Source: Agriotes lineatus
Taxonomy: Eukaryota; Arthropoda; Insecta; Coleoptera; Elateridae
DNA length: 64,000 nt
Reading direction: 5' to 3'
NCBI GenBank assembly: GCA_940337035.1
Contig: OW679197.1
Span: forward strand, 56,999,903-57,063,902
The notes under the pieces were generated by a model, which saw only the letters and a program-made list of their open reading frames with translations, searched no databases and had not been told where the DNA came from. This document shows, piece after piece, positions 1 to 12,175 of this stretch. Position 1 is the stretch's first letter. The number at the start of each line of letters is the position of its first letter. Position numbers and translations under genes: made by a program.

Positions 1-1
1 G

Positions 2-157
2 ATGGATACAGTTTATGAGAGACGATTATTTTACGAGAATGGTGCAGAAAATTTAAAGAAAAAGCTGAAAACGAACTTGAATGGTTGGCTGAGTCAACTG
101 GCGAAGGATGGAAATCACAAGCATTGGAGATGCCACTATTGTGATCTCGAAAACTAA
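2..157 (+). CDS. Partial ORF of unknown origin at the window edge
   Basis: A frame open from the left edge reads 51 codons to a TAA at 155-157. It is lysine- and asparagine-rich and ends in HWRCHYCDLEN, which has two Cys and two His in a compact cluster. I do not recognise the family. It could be the 3' end of a host exon or of a transposon ORF that lies mainly to the left of the window. The first Met (codon 1) need not be the true start, because the frame may continue upstream. No polyadenylation signal or splice site is clear just downstream. Confidence 0.2.
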   Translation: MDTVYERRLFYENGAENLKKKLKTNLNGWLSQLAKDGNHKHWRCHYCDLEN

Positions 158-551
158 AAGAGTTAGTCGATTAAATGGAACAAAATTTTATGGCTTTGGT
201 TGAAAAATAACGTGGCACAATAAATAAATGCAAAAATATAAAATTGTTGCAAATGTTCACACCCATAAACTTCTAATTTCAAGAGCTACAGGGTGTCCAT
301 ATATGTTTTTACACCTAGTAATAGGGTTTATTAATTGTCAGAGAAAAACTTCAAATACGGTTTGAGCAAATGTTCACTTAGTGGATATTTGTTTTCTCTA
401 GTAAAATATTCTGGTGGTTCAGATAAAACCCTTCAACTTTTGTATTGGAAGGTTTTTCAATCTTTAATAAGCAATAAAACCTTTAGGTGACTGTCAAAGT
501 ATACGCTACCACTCGAAACATAACACATAATACAGGCTGTAATATATAACA
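158..551. other. AT-rich spacer
   Basis: No gene seen. An ACAGGGTGTCC motif at about 289-299 resembles the termini of several insect DNA transposons, but I could not find a matching inverted end nearby. Confidence 0.4.
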
Positions 552-870
552 GCCAGCGTGGCCGAGCGGTTAGGGAGCTCGACTGCAGTGCTACGCTACG
601 GGGTTCAATCCCCACATCTGGCAACTGACGGGCGGCCCACCTGGTCGCTTTAAAAATTAGGTACCGAACCGCAGTTGTGGAAGTAGGGAAAGTGAGACAG
701 TCATTGAAGGAGTGATGTTGACCGCATCCTCCAGTAAGCCGTTAACGGTGTGAGTGGGTTTCGGAAAGAGATACTCGTCGGTCTTGACCCGCTGCGTCTT
801 AGGCCATATTCCTAAGTGTGGCATGAAGCGCCCTGAACTAATTATGTGTTATAAGAATCTTGGTAATAAT
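552..870 (+). repeat. tRNA-derived SINE
   Basis: Positions 552-623 fold as a tRNA-like head. An acceptor stem starting GCCAG pairs with CTGGC. Box A is TGGCCGAGCGGTTA, of the Ser/Leu D-arm type. Box B lies in the T-arm GGGGTTCAATCCCC. The two inner acceptor pairs are broken and there is no long variable arm, so this is not a functional tRNA. The roughly 240 bp that follow are unrelated to tRNA and more GC-rich than the flanks, which fits a SINE body. These internal promoters normally recruit RNA polymerase III. I could not identify the tail or a target duplication, so the 3' end is approximate. Confidence 0.65.
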
Positions 871-1240
871 ACAAACCAATAGCGGTGGCTGAAATTTTGA
901 AATCGCAGTTTTTGGGAAAAATGACAATGAAAAAATTATAATAAAAGCAGTGATAGCCAAATAAAGGATTTAATTCAATTGCTAAAAATGTGTACATGTA
1001 CAATCGGAAACCGAATATTCAACTTATGCTGCAAAGAGTGCAGTTCCAATCAGCTTGGTGTCTTGGTGGTTTAAAACTCACGTGGTACAAAATGGGACAC
1101 TGAACCTAGCTGAGTGTAAACAGTCAGCCTGTATTATTCAGAGAACACGTGCGTAGATTGGGTTGCATATTGAGTAGGCTGTGAACAAAAATGACATTTT
1201 GATTTATGATCGATTAAATAATATTTTCGAATGTTCAGGG
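871..1240. other. AT-rich spacer
   Basis: No gene, RNA or repeat structure was identified. Confidence 0.4.
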
Positions 1241-2110
1241 GATGCTATGGAATAACAACCGCCGCGCCGGTATAATGCAATTAATACGTAAAATAAGTAT
1301 GCAACTAAAACTACTCGTTGGTCGCTTAGTTACGTATATTGGAACCTATAGAGGTTTTGTGTGTCACACTATGGCGATTGCAAACCCCTTCTTTCAACAC
1401 TCTTGGACTTTACCCTTGTTTCGCGTGCAAACCCTTCTCGGCGAGATAATTTGGATACCTGTGCGGAATAAGCACATAAAACGCTAACTAGCAATTGGTG
1501 GAGTCGCTGTGGGGCACCTCGACGACCTTATCGAAACGACGCACGTTCTCCGATATAAATTTATTAGAGTCCTCCGCCGTTCATCTAAGTCATATTCAGT
1601 TACATGCGGCGCTCATCTGGTGACATTTCAATATATGTTTTATGGAATGTATAACCTGCCAGGGCCGTATATCAATGGGGACTATCATGGCAAGGTGCTG
1701 CCGGCCGGTCATTTGCAGGAGGTGGAGGAATTGGCCCCTAAAAGCTCCCTCCGTTATATACGAGCGGCTTAGGGCTCGCTTTGCTGTCGCAGGACCAATA
1801 TGGGGCAGGATCGCATATTCCAAAGAGCCATGTTAACATCGAGAAGGATGAGGGCATAAACTTGATGAGAGGACGTGTCACTCTTGTATTACATGTTTTA
1901 GTATAAAAAAATATATCGCAACCGGTTACGACGCGCCCGCGTATGTAGGGGAGGACGTGATGAAATTCCCTTATGAACTTATGATGACGTTTCGAACGGC
2001 CAGTAGCCGCTCGCATTGTTTTACTGACGTCTCCGCGGCATTGCGCTGCTTTGTGCTTTGCAACTGCGTACTCTTTCACTAACAACTATATTCCAGAAAC
2101 AGGGGCAGTC
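1241..2110. other. GC-raised island with overlapping short ORFs
   Basis: This stretch is richer in GC and CpG than its flanks and carries several overlapping ORFs of 60-115 codons on both strands. None resembles a known family or shows repeats, a signal peptide or membrane segments. Overlapping ORFs on both strands are expected by chance where stop codons are scarce. It could be a regulatory element, an unrecognised exon or an old repeat. Confidence 0.3.
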
Positions 2111-3199
2111 GACCTTGCGGTAGCAAATAGATGGACTCATTTCATTCATAGTCAAATATCATAACCGTAATATCTGACATTCGTCTCGTTTTACAATCAA
2201 ACGAAAAAGCATGATTTGATAATGATGCTTCCAATGGAGGTTGAGAATAGTTAAATATTAGCCCTGTGTATCCAAGATCTCCAGATAAACAACCCCAGAT
2301 GACTGATTACCCCTATAACGGTTTGTTAGGACTGTTCATTATGTTGCTGAAAGAAGAGAATTTCGTAGTAGACCAAAATGATGCACAAAGTTAATGAAAT
2401 TATGAAGGAGAATCATTCTGAATCCCTACAGAAACTAAGCTGAATTACCATACGACACATACCAGACTCTCCTGAAAGGAGACATTTACATATATCGTTA
2501 GAAACGGAAAATTGATTATTGGTTTCTCAATAATTGAAATAATGACATGATACATCATTATAGGGAATTGTACTAATAAATCGTCTTCTTCTTTATAGTG
2601 TGTCGTATCGGATACGTGGGACGTTGCCGTGAGTGTCAAAGCGACATTTCTAATCGCACTTGGAAACAAACACCTCGTGTTCTAGGGGAACGTGTTCCCA
2701 GCTATGGTTTTAAGTTCCCATTTGCACGTCGTGATCATATAAACGTGTATAGAGTCTTACAGAACGGTTTATTGCAATCAGCCGATTAATGGCTTCAATC
2801 GGGCAGATACTAACCGCAGACGATGGATTTATTGCAATTTTTTCAGATTTCTCGAACAGAAATCCAGCACCCTTAACTGCTGTACCACCGAGCTTCTCTT
2901 AAGAGATCTTACAGAAGCGTAGAAGAAGAAAAGCAAGGCTTAGAAGATCGGGCACAGATTCTTCATCAAGCAATTTATAAATGAACAACTAGCTATAGTA
3001 TAAAGACGATGATGAAACTCCTAGGTACCGTTTGTACTATTACTACTGCTTTGGGGAGACAGGATTAGAATCTGACATGCTGAATAAAATCTTTATGGAT
3101 ACCATTCCGGGGATTTTAGAAATAACTGTTATGCCATGGGAGTATTAAAACCCAGATGAAAGTACAATAGGTATGCTATACCTTAGTCCATGGAATGAT
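2111..3199. other. AT-rich spacer with a short inverted repeat
   Basis: No gene seen. ATACGACACA at about 2451-2460 recurs inverted as TGTGTCGTAT at about 2600-2609, about 150 bp apart. This could be the ends of a small MITE, but no target duplication is visible. Confidence 0.35.
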
Positions 3200-3208
3200 G
3201 AATAGAAC
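3200..3208 (+). repeat. 9-bp target-site duplication, left copy
   Basis: GAATAGAAC immediately precedes the foldback element and is repeated exactly at its right end. Confidence 0.8.
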
Positions 3209-3981
3209 GGGATACGGAAAGTTCGTTCCCCACATTTCGTTCCCCACATTTCGTACCCCACATTTCGTTCCCGGGATATTTCGTCTCCTCACATCTCGTA
3301 CCCGGAAACTTCGTTCCCGACCGAGCTCAATTTGTCCCCTAGATTAAAGGGTGTTGATAAACTAGTGCAGCGATCTGAATACAGTTAAAAAATTAAAGAT
3401 ATTATAATTAATTTATTTATTATAATAAACTTATAAGAACAAAATAAATTGTATTTATTAAAAATTACGGTTTAATCTAAGTATCATCCTGATATTTTGT
3501 AAAGGGCCATAATTTATCATTCTGGACAACTTTTCTTAGTAATATTTTGCTGTATCATGAACGAAAAGGGTAGTTTACATGAAAAGAAAATAGTTTTTGC
3601 TTAACTGTCAAGGCCGACTTGGAAAAACTTTTCTTAAGATTCTCCTCAAACCGAGCAGGAATTATAATTCCTATAACATTTTTATGTAAAACTAAAAATA
3701 AAATGTAATTCTCTCTTGTAAACTCAAGCTGGGATCATACTGTATACAGTTCTTATAAGTTTATTATAATAAATAAATTAATTAAAACATCTTTCGTTTT
3801 TCTAACTGCATTCCGATTGCTGCACTCGTTTTTCAACACCCTGTAATCTAGGAGACCAATTGAGCTTGCTCGGGAACGAAGTTTCCGGGTACGAGATGTG
3901 GGAAGACGAAATATCCCGGGAACGAAATGTGGGGTACGAAATGTGGGGAACGAAATGTGGGGAACGAACTTTCCGCAAACC
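3209..3981. mobile_element. Foldback (FB-like) non-autonomous DNA transposon
   Basis: A 773-bp element with long inverted arms of about 230 bp (left about 3209-3442, right about 3747-3981), clearly alignable throughout with scattered mismatches. The outer part of each arm contains 12-14 bp direct repeats of the type TTCGTTCCCCACA, four to seven units in a row. The termini are imperfect inverted matches around CGGAAAGTTCG. The central 300 bp has no transposase ORF. Exact 9-bp duplications flank it. Long arms built of internal direct repeats plus a 9-bp duplication are the hallmarks of Drosophila FB-type foldbacks, which are mobilised in trans. A MULE-type element is the alternative, since those also make 9-11 bp duplications. 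Confidence 0.8.
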
Positions 3982-3990
3982 GAATAGAAC
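3982..3990 (+). repeat. 9-bp target-site duplication, right copy
   Basis: An exact copy of GAATAGAAC directly after the right arm of the foldback. Confidence 0.8.
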
Positions 3991-4379
3991 TACCCTGACG
4001 AAAAATACACGTTTATTACTCAGTTGCACTCAGTAAACATATTATAAGTGCACTGCAATTATTCAGTTCGAAGAATTCTATAAGAGAAAGACAAAGAATA
4101 TTCATGGTTTCATTTATTTATTTCATTTATTTATTTTCCATGTAATCATACATTAGTATGAGTTTGGAAAAATACATAAATTAAAGTATAAGCATCGAAA
4201 CCATATACTATACAATAAAACAAAAGAAATCAAATAATAATAACCTAAGAGTAAATAACATATTAAAAAACAAATTAAATACAATTTGCTAAAAATATGA
4301 AAATAATGTGCTAGTTCGGAGTATAAAGAAATCACAAAAAAAGAAAGAAAAAAAAATGGCATAACGTAATCAAAAACTA
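3991..4379. other. AT-rich spacer
   Basis: No gene seen. A-rich plus-strand sequence; the minus-strand ORF here is low-complexity Phe/Tyr/Ile and is judged spurious. Confidence 0.4.
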
Positions 4380-4436
4380 GACTGTCCATCAAACTGCCAA
4401 CCACACAGATATATAAATATTAAGTAAATATAGGCG

Positions 4437-4652
4437 TTGACTGAAAGAGATACTAATATGCTAGACACAGAAGCGAGCGCTTTCCGAAGATCTGCGGAAA
4501 TATCTCGAACAGATGAAATTGTGAACGAACAAATAATAGAAATGATGAAAACTAATACAATAGTTATAGAAGATGCACCTGCAGTTGATTTGATACGAAG
4601 AATTTTCGATGACAGTACCCTAACAAGTGTTAATATACACACCTTGGATTAA
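4437..4652 (+). pseudogene. LINE reverse-transcriptase C-terminal relic
   Basis: A 71-codon frame reads EASAFRRSAEISRTDEIVNE and later FDDSTLTSVN. The spacing of the RR, ISR-D and I-NE-I residues resembles the region after the polymerase domain in RTE-like insect LINEs (typically MRR..G.SR.D.IRNE.I). No catalytic motif is present and the frame is short, so this is a decayed tail. The same type of segment follows at 4980-5330, so the two may be pieces of one or two old insertions. The family assignment rests on pattern alone. Confidence 0.4.
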
Positions 4653-4979
4653 AAAAGAAAAGAGGAAAAACTACAAGGGATCATTTCGAAGAAGCTTGTC
4701 TTCATTTTCATTTTATGTATAGTTTGCAATTTAAGACAAAACAATCATAGAATTTGTTTAGTTCTCTTTGATATAGTATGGTCAGGTTCTGTGGTAGTTT
4801 TTCATTAAATTCTGCAACTTAGACCATGTCATCTGTAAACACTAATGTTCCATGTTTCTACTTTGGACACTTGGGCTATTCTGTTTTTTTATTATATCGT
4901 CAGGGTAGTTGCAACCAAAGAAATACACCATAGAATTGAAATAAAAGAAAAAAATATTAGGGCAGGTCAAAAGTTATAA

Positions 4980-5330
4980 CTACTTGAGTACAATTATAGA
5001 AGGTAAAGCAAAAATAGACAAAAATGGCAGAGAGAATAGGAAACAAGGGAAGATTACTGGGGAAAAGGTGATGACTAAAAAGATACAAACATCAGTATAT
5101 CAGAAGATTGTGAGATCCTCACTGATATATGACAAAGAGTCTTGGGCAATAGTACAGCTACAGAAATGAGACTTAAGAAAAAATTAAGGGATTACAAAAG
5201 GAGATAGGATGAGAAATACGATAGTTATGGAACAATTAAACATACAACCAATAGAAAGATAACAGAGGTAAGACTACTGAGTTGGTTGAGACACCTCCAT
5301 AGAATGAAAAATACTAGCACAGAACATAAA
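4980..5330 (+). pseudogene. LINE reverse-transcriptase C-terminal relic
   Basis: Plus-strand reading with stops and frame changes. It begins YLSTIIEGKAKIDKNGRENR, then IYDKESWAIVQ, and ends with LLSWLRHLHRMKN. This order matches the end of insect LINE polymerases: a YLG-like strand, then IYK...YG-ESW, then the L-WFGH-RM block. At least two in-frame stops are present, so it is dead. The 4653-4979 stretch before it holds nothing else that I can identify. The LINE origin is fairly clear; the exact clade is not. Confidence 0.55.
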
Positions 5331-6960
5331 TATATGGAAATTAAGAATATATGAAATACCACTCACTTGAAATGTAAAAACTTTGCAGTCCAACACCTAA
5401 CGTATATAGACTTTTAGATTAAATAAAAAATCGTAGGATTTATTTTCGCAAAGAAATGATACAGTTGATTTTTATGTGAATTTTATTTTGACTGCTCTTG
5501 TCGAAAGTCTGCACGATGTTGAAATTGAAAATAACTATATACAGCACGACGGGGCAATCTCACATAGACGATGAACTTTATGATAAGCTTCCCAGGTTGC
5601 TACACTTAATTTGTATTGGGGATTTTTAACACACAACGTGTTACTTTTAGTAAAGACGTACATAAATCAATCTTCTTAAACATTTTGCGATGTTTGTAAA
5701 TTGCTTTGGACCCAAACCATCCCTCCCCCATTTCTCTAAAATGCCGGAGAACTGTGCAAATGAAAATCCAATAATGTGTGCCCCATCAACAGATGATGGA
5801 GCAATAAAAAACTAATCTAAGGGCGTCTTCTTCTAAGCGCGAGGACATATTTCTCTCCCCCTTCACATAATTAAAAGGTCCAACCCTAAAACACTCCCTT
5901 GCAACTGTCCATTCCCCGATGCATAAACAGGCCTGCGACCGCTAATGGACACTGCAAACGGACGACAAAGGTCATGCCGAAGCTTCCTTGAGCAATCTAG
6001 CCCGCACTTACTAATAAAGGAAGGGCGACAGAATTATCCGCTACAAACAATTAATAAAACATTAAAAGCTTTAGATTAACTAACGTCGATAGTAGTAAAC
6101 TTTCATTAAGAGTATTTATTAATTTGAGCAAAGCATCTGACATCATAATAAATTGCCCAATAAACTAATTAATCTCAATGGTGGGTGGAGGCGTGGTTGG
6201 TCAGTTGATACTGACTGTATAAGCCTTCAACGGCAGTAAGAGTAAGCTGCAATATAAATGATTTCTGTGTTATAAAATATGGTGTGTCGCAAGGAGCGGT
6301 GGTAGGTCCCTTGTTCTTTAGTTTTAAGCAGACGAACATTATAGTAACTTAATTAAAATATTGTGTGCATATGCATACACACATGCGCCATTAACGGACT
6401 GTTGATGTGTTGATATATGCATTAGATCCAAGATTAGTCAAGGATTTGCCCTCACAAGATCTTTTGATCTCTAAAATTTTTAAGCAGTTGTTCCTGATAT
6501 ATACTCTTAGGTGAAATCAAGACAAATGCAGGAGGTTATGAAATTCCAGAGGTCTGTAGGGGTTCATCGAGGCTGTATTTATTACTTATTAAAATATTTT
6601 GTATTCGGGAGTTTCGGGTTTCGTAGTGTAAAATAATACTTATCTAGCTAATTGAATGCCTATAAACATAATATAGGAATTGTATAATTTTCACTGAAAA
6701 AGTTAAATTTGAATTTCGGTTTAGACTATGTTGTCTTTCTAATTTCTAAAGTATCTGTCATACATCAAGTAGTCGCCATAGCCTGAAGTAGTAAAACTGT
6801 TTGTAGTTACGAATATTAGGTAACCCTATTGTGTCTATTTACTTGTTTCATAGTTATGATTACAAATCATCTATACATGTATAACCTTAACATTGAAACT
6901 TCCATAACACAATACTGAAAAGTAATCAAATGTCGATATTATGATTAATCATTAGTTTTC
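5331..6960. other. Spacer with a small C-rich block
   Basis: No coding signal. At 5820-6030 there is a more GC-rich stretch with C-runs (CTCTCCCCCTTC), followed by AT-rich sequence. I see no transposon ends. The C-rich block might be a small regulatory element. Confidence 0.3.
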
Positions 6961-8130
6961 GTAAGTATATGTCAACCGGGAGAGGTGGTTTGCAAGGGGA
7001 GGCGCCAATTTCCAGAAGGATTCCAAGCTCTCCATTATGCATTGTCCCTTTAAAGTATGGTAAGTTGGGCGCTAAAACAGTCAATCTTTATCGAATTCAC
7101 ACGTCTGCCCTGGTCCATTTGTTCTGCCGTCCAGATTGCCCTCTTGTCCGGCGGCCACCCCCGGCAGGAAACGCCACTTTCTCTTATTTAAATTGCATTA
7201 TACTCCAGCTCGAGAGGCCTTTTATTTTTCTGGCTCGAGAGGAGCGCCAATAGACTTCGGAATCGAATTATGCGAGTAAATGTCTTCCCGTAATTGCGGG
7301 CCGGAAGCCCCCGAAGGATGTAAATTTGTTGCGTAAGACAACAGCAAAAGCAACATGTGACATTAACAGGACATCTGGGAAGGGGTGACTCAGCAAATTT
7401 GGGGGTTTTCCTAATAATCTGTCAATGGGGTACGTTGCGAAAATCGATGATGTGCCAGATTGACTGCGCCCTCGATTATCGCACGTACATTGATATGGTT
7501 TGCAACCTTCCAACGATTGAGGCAATACTTACAGGGTGAAAGTCCTAGGCGAGTCTGCAGGGCGATTTTGGAGTCCTCGGCGGAGGGGAGCTGGATTTCT
7601 GACGGCCGCCAAGTGATTTCCGGGTCGTTCAGCCATATTTTCCCTGCAAGTTCAAAATTTTAGTTTGGGCCAAACGCTAAGTGCTGGGATTTTATTGGGG
7701 TTGCCCTGACCCGAGAGGATCCTCAAAGAGTTATAATCCCGTCATAATGGTGCAACCGCAATCGGACGCGATGTTAAGAAAGCGAATTCGATCTCGTGCT
7801 GATTGTCTATCGCCTTTAGTTTTGCTTGCTGGGGTGGTTGGGGGTGGCAGCGCGCTAACTAGGGTCGCACTAATCAATATCCGCCCTCGCCCCGTGCAAC
7901 CCGGACACGCAGCTTCCTACTCCGAAGCCGACACAACAGACTTGCTAATGCACAAATACGCGATCTTTACCAGAAATCCCGAATTCGCAGACTACGGAAA
8001 TTGCAAGAACAACAAGGGCAGGAATTTTAACGGGGGCGGCGAACGGTCCCCTAAAATTTTGACTACAGATTTCGCACTACAATGCGCAATTTCATTGCCA
8101 AAACAATGGGAAGAAAAGTATTATGTGTAA
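6961..8130. other. GC-raised island, candidate conserved or regulatory sequence
   Basis: About 1.2 kb that is visibly richer in GC and CpG than the surrounding DNA. It contains several ORFs, the longest of 149 codons (7681-8130, plus). None resembles a known domain. The 149-residue product is Arg/Gly/Pro-mixed without clear hydrophobic core periodicity, and it has no splice or start context that I can defend. I read the region as probable non-coding conserved sequence (for example an enhancer) in which stop codons are rare. An unrecognised exon remains possible. Confidence 0.3.
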
Positions 8131-9430
8131 GGATTGCTAAAAGATTCTGACCACACAGAGTCCTCTTTAATAAGCCACCATAATGTACAGTCGTCGCAAA
8201 AAACCAGCTACAACTAAGTAAATCTAGTGATAAAATTTTAACACTTTGGCATTGAAGTTACTAGCTTTATGATTTATTCAGGGAATCAGCTAGTGCAACA
8301 CATAAGAATATTTTAATGAAGCCCTTCTGTCATTCTAGGTCGAACATTTGCACCACGCATTCCTTCATACTGCCAACACGTTGGTTGCCATAATAAAAAG
8401 GATAGTATTGTGGTGTATCACAGTGTTTTGACGCCACATATATGTAACCACAAATACGCATCGTTATGGTTACTAATATTTAGACAAGTAGTTGAATTCA
8501 CATATAAAACTAATTATATCGTACGTGTTTTATTAAACTCCTTAAATGTATGAGATTTGCTAGTCTACTAAATAGAAGCTACCTTCTATATTTATGGTGA
8601 CCCCGACGTGATTGCTGAAAATATGTACGAGTTTTTGCGAGACGATTTTTGCATATGCTCAGAAACATTGGAGCAAGTGTTCCACATCTTTTGTTCTATT
8701 TCGTTTTCCGTCTGTATTTATTAGTACGTTATTTTCTTCACGAACCTTCTTTTTGGGCTTTCGTTAGTTCCAAGTAAACTCAGGTGCTGCAGAAAACCAA
8801 GGCAACGGGTTTATAGCTCGTCAGCCCTAATGGTCAATCCGGATGATCAAAATACATAGTATCACATGGACAGCTTCACATGCTGACGTTGCTAGTGATG
8901 CGCTTACATGTTTTGTGCGCAGAGCAATCATCAAAAGGTTTTTATATCATTCTAAAGCAGCTGACAATTTTCTATTCGTCTTTTCTTACCAATGTAAGAC
9001 ATAAGAGATCTCCAAATGCATTAAAAAATGACGGGGAGGGTAGAATGATTATGTGAATATCATAGAAGAAGATGGACTCCCTAAAATTCTTAAAACACAC
9101 ATTTCTCTAGAAAAAAGACTACCTGGACGGCTGTTGAAGAGATGAGAACAAAGGTGGATGTCGTCGTCAGCAGAGTCGGCAAATACAGGCGATTTGCTTA
9201 CCTTAAAAAGTGAAAAAAGTATTTTTTTAAGGTAGAAAGTGCAATAAAAGTAGATGTAGATGTAGACTGCTAGACATGATTTTTTAATATTGCCCTTTCC
9301 TGTGTCGCCTCGTTACAAACTCGTAATCTGAACTATGAAACGAGAATATAACCTTCCTCACCTGGATATTATTTTAATATTTTATGTATAGCCACTTTAA
9401 GCAGCTGTATATTGTAATATTTTAATTTGA
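8131..9430. other. AT-rich spacer
   Basis: No gene or transposon end recognised. A short GTAGATGTAGATGTAGA microsatellite-like run occurs near 9251-9267. Confidence 0.4.
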
Positions 9431-10045
9431 GTGGATTTAGATTAGGCGCTAATACGCATGAATCCGGCAGAACTACGAAGCGGTTTAGCTTGCGTTGTAG
9501 TTTTAACAATAATATGACCGTGGAAACGCATTTTGAGTACCTCTGACCGGCAAGAACTAGACATTGATGATGCAGCCTTCGGAAAACGCAGATTCCGCAC
9601 GCGCGCTGCAAGTTGGCGACGCAACAAACAAAGTAAGTTTTGTGCTTCAAAAGTGTTGCTTTCCGATTGAGGTCTCTGCGTTGTGGGATCTAAATAACAG
9701 TCACTTTGCATAGGTACCAACTAAAAGCGCTTACGACAGCATACCGCAAGTCCAGTGGGGCGCACGACTTCCAAAGCGGAGCCGAATCTGCAGAGCACTG
9801 GAGCCTACAACACGCGTAAAGCAGCGGATTTGAGTATCTACGTGCACCTTTTGAAATCGACAAAAATAGCGGATTGCATTATAGTGCGCCTCAAAACCGG
9901 CAGGCGATCTTAAACATGCCTCCAGGTCAGTGTTTAAACGAGCGACTTCAAGCGTCAACCCGAGCGGGTGTATCTGATTACAGTGCGACCAGCCTGAAAT
10001 ATCGCGCAACCCATCGAATATTTGCATATGAAATAGAATCATTCT
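9431..10045. other. GC-raised island, candidate regulatory sequence
   Basis: A CpG-containing island between AT-rich flanks with overlapping minus-strand ORFs (up to 103 codons) that show no recognisable family. It ends near an ATTTGCATATG octamer-like site at about 10019-10029. Interpreted as a possible cis-regulatory module by composition only. Confidence 0.3.
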
Positions 10046-10477
10046 GACGTCGTTTTATTGCTGTTTAAATGTAAATGTATTTCAGACTCGGTTATTTTAT
10101 TAGTATTTGATTTGTAAATAGGGGTAGTCCCAATTATTGTGCGTGAATGATTCATGCGTAGTTAAAGCCGACGTGCTTAGGGATATCTATTTGTGCTAGA
10201 GGTTAATTTTAATTTCTCTATTATTTTATGAGTGTATTTAAAAGGCCAATATATCTATGCTCATTTGTGGAAGCAAATTGTCTTATATTGTGCTTATTGT
10301 TTCATATAATAACCCGAGTTGCAGGTCAGATTCCTGTTTTGGTAAACAGTGACACTTCTTAACTACGATTGGGAGAGAGGTAAGAAAGTTTCATGTGTAC
10401 TGAGCTAGCTAGCTAAACAACTAGGGCAAATAATATATGAAAGTACTAAAGCGTATGAGATGTTTCATCATCATCAT
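10046..10477. other. AT-rich spacer
   Basis: No feature seen except a short CAT microsatellite, (CAT)5-like, at about 10467-10479. Confidence 0.4.
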
Positions 10478-10860
10478 CAGTACTGATCGCCAGTCGCACA
10501 TGAAACGAGCCTTAAACTGACCGATGCGCACCATGTGCAAAATAAAAAAAATCTGTAAGGACTAATCGGCAGTCGCATATGAAAAGGACCTAAGTTTCGC
10601 GGGTAAGGAAATATCAACGGTGAGAATATTTGGGGGCTTTTAACAGGCTGGCAGTCATTTACACCAGTTATACAGAGATTCATTTTCTGAACAGACTAGG
10701 TGCATCACATGTGTCACATACGTAATACTTTCTTTTGTGCTTCGTCATAGTGCTTTGTGACTCTAAAATGAAAAGATTTCTGTGTATCACCGGTGATGCA
10801 AAGAATACATGTCTGTGTATAACTGATGATGCACACGGCAGTCAACCTGTTAAAAACTCT
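10478..10860. repeat. Imperfect direct and inverted repeat cluster
   Basis: Two imperfect direct copies of CG-CAGTCGCA-ATGAAA lie at about 10487 and 10566. Separately, 10641-10686 is an imperfect inverted match of parts of 10765-10853, sharing CTGTGTATAACTG and a block around AACAGG/CCTGTT. On the plus strand the right arm also contains an internal direct repeat of CTGTGTAT. The structure resembles a decayed small inverted-repeat element. No target duplication was found. Confidence 0.4.
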
Positions 10861-11769
10861 CAAACTCAACTGCTTCAAATCTGGAGTTTTTGGTGGCCAC
10901 GGCAATGCTTTATTCCGGTTCTTACAATTCTGGATGTGTGGCTCTCACAATTATCTTGATGACCAACAGCTTTTTCTCCATAAGCTATAGTAACTAACCA
11001 ACGTAATGATTAAATACATTCCATACCATAATTCTTGAAATTTGTGTGTGATGCACTTCGGTTTCATTATAAAACGGAAACCGAGAGGTGCCTCTATATA
11101 TTATATTTCATTTTATATGACCATTATGCTCATATAGTCGTTTCAGTCTTAAACGAATAGTTTTACTTATATTAAACGATACGATAATCAATTGCTCCAC
11201 CATGAAAGAATTTTAGCTAGAGATTCGCTAGGTCTGAACCTTCTCTTCTATATCTATACACTGTTAACGTCTTCTGCCTGATAGGTCACCGTATGACGTC
11301 AGAGAATGATATAACTTGAAAACTGTAAAATTTTTACAAATAAATAATTAAGGTTATCACAATAATGATTAATTCCAAGTACATAAAGTATAAACTCTAC
11401 TCGAAATCATTCCATTGTACGCAAATGGTCGAGTTATAAATGAGACCAGATAATTTTTATTGTTATATTTCCAGTAAGTAAAAGTAGATAAATAATCGAG
11501 GCAATTTTCTAGTGATTCATATTGAAGCTGGGCGATAGGAATTTTTCAGTCACAATATTTAGACATCTTAAGCCATTTCCTCTATTTACATGGTGTGAAT
11601 TTGAATATTGAATGTATGATGATCGACGATCCGTTAACAATATCTTCTCTATGGAATAGTTAAAGCATTTAGTAGTTGATATCACGATTTCAGATAATGA
11701 AGACAGAAATGAGCCTACCTCTTGACATTCTAAAGGTTACCAACATAGCCAAATCAGAAAACTAGCAAT
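10861..11769. other. AT-rich spacer
   Basis: No gene, RNA or transposon structure recognised. Confidence 0.4.
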
Positions 11770-12175
11770 TTCACCAGTTATGGAAGTAAGGACGTCCACG
11801 CCAGGACCTGGGAGGGAATTCGGGAGTAAGGGATTCCAGGCATGTGTGCACTTGTAGACATGATTTATCCATCCAAGCGAAATCAGTCGCAAAGAGTAAA
11901 CAGACGTGGCCCTTCTTTCGTATTCACGTATTTCCGCGTCCGCCTGTCCGGTCCGGGCAGGCCATGAAAGCGTCTGGCGAAAGCAGGCCGCAATTTACTT
12001 AGGCCCCTCGAATCAAATTGTGAATCTTCAAAAGAATCGCCTCCCCTCTGGACGGCCAAAATACCCCTATTTCACTTTTATTTAACTCGGTTTTATCTCG
12101 ACTAAATCACGTAGGCGGCGCGGGCGCTGCAGCTCGTCGTCCCGTCGAAACTTCAATTGGACTGTTGCTGATAGA
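11770..12175. other. GC-raised island, candidate regulatory sequence
   Basis: A CpG-bearing block (for example GTAGGCGGCGCGGGCGCTGC at 12112-12131) with no ORF of note, sharply bounded by AT-rich DNA. The composition is like the other islands in this window. Confidence 0.3.

Noticed and set aside
289..299. ACAGGGTGTCC-like words (also about 39890 and 62279) as transposon ends
   Set aside because: No matching opposite terminus was found for any of the three.
4153..4404. 83-codon hydrophobic minus ORF resembling membrane segments
   Set aside because: Low-complexity T-rich reading of an A-rich stretch with no start or family evidence.
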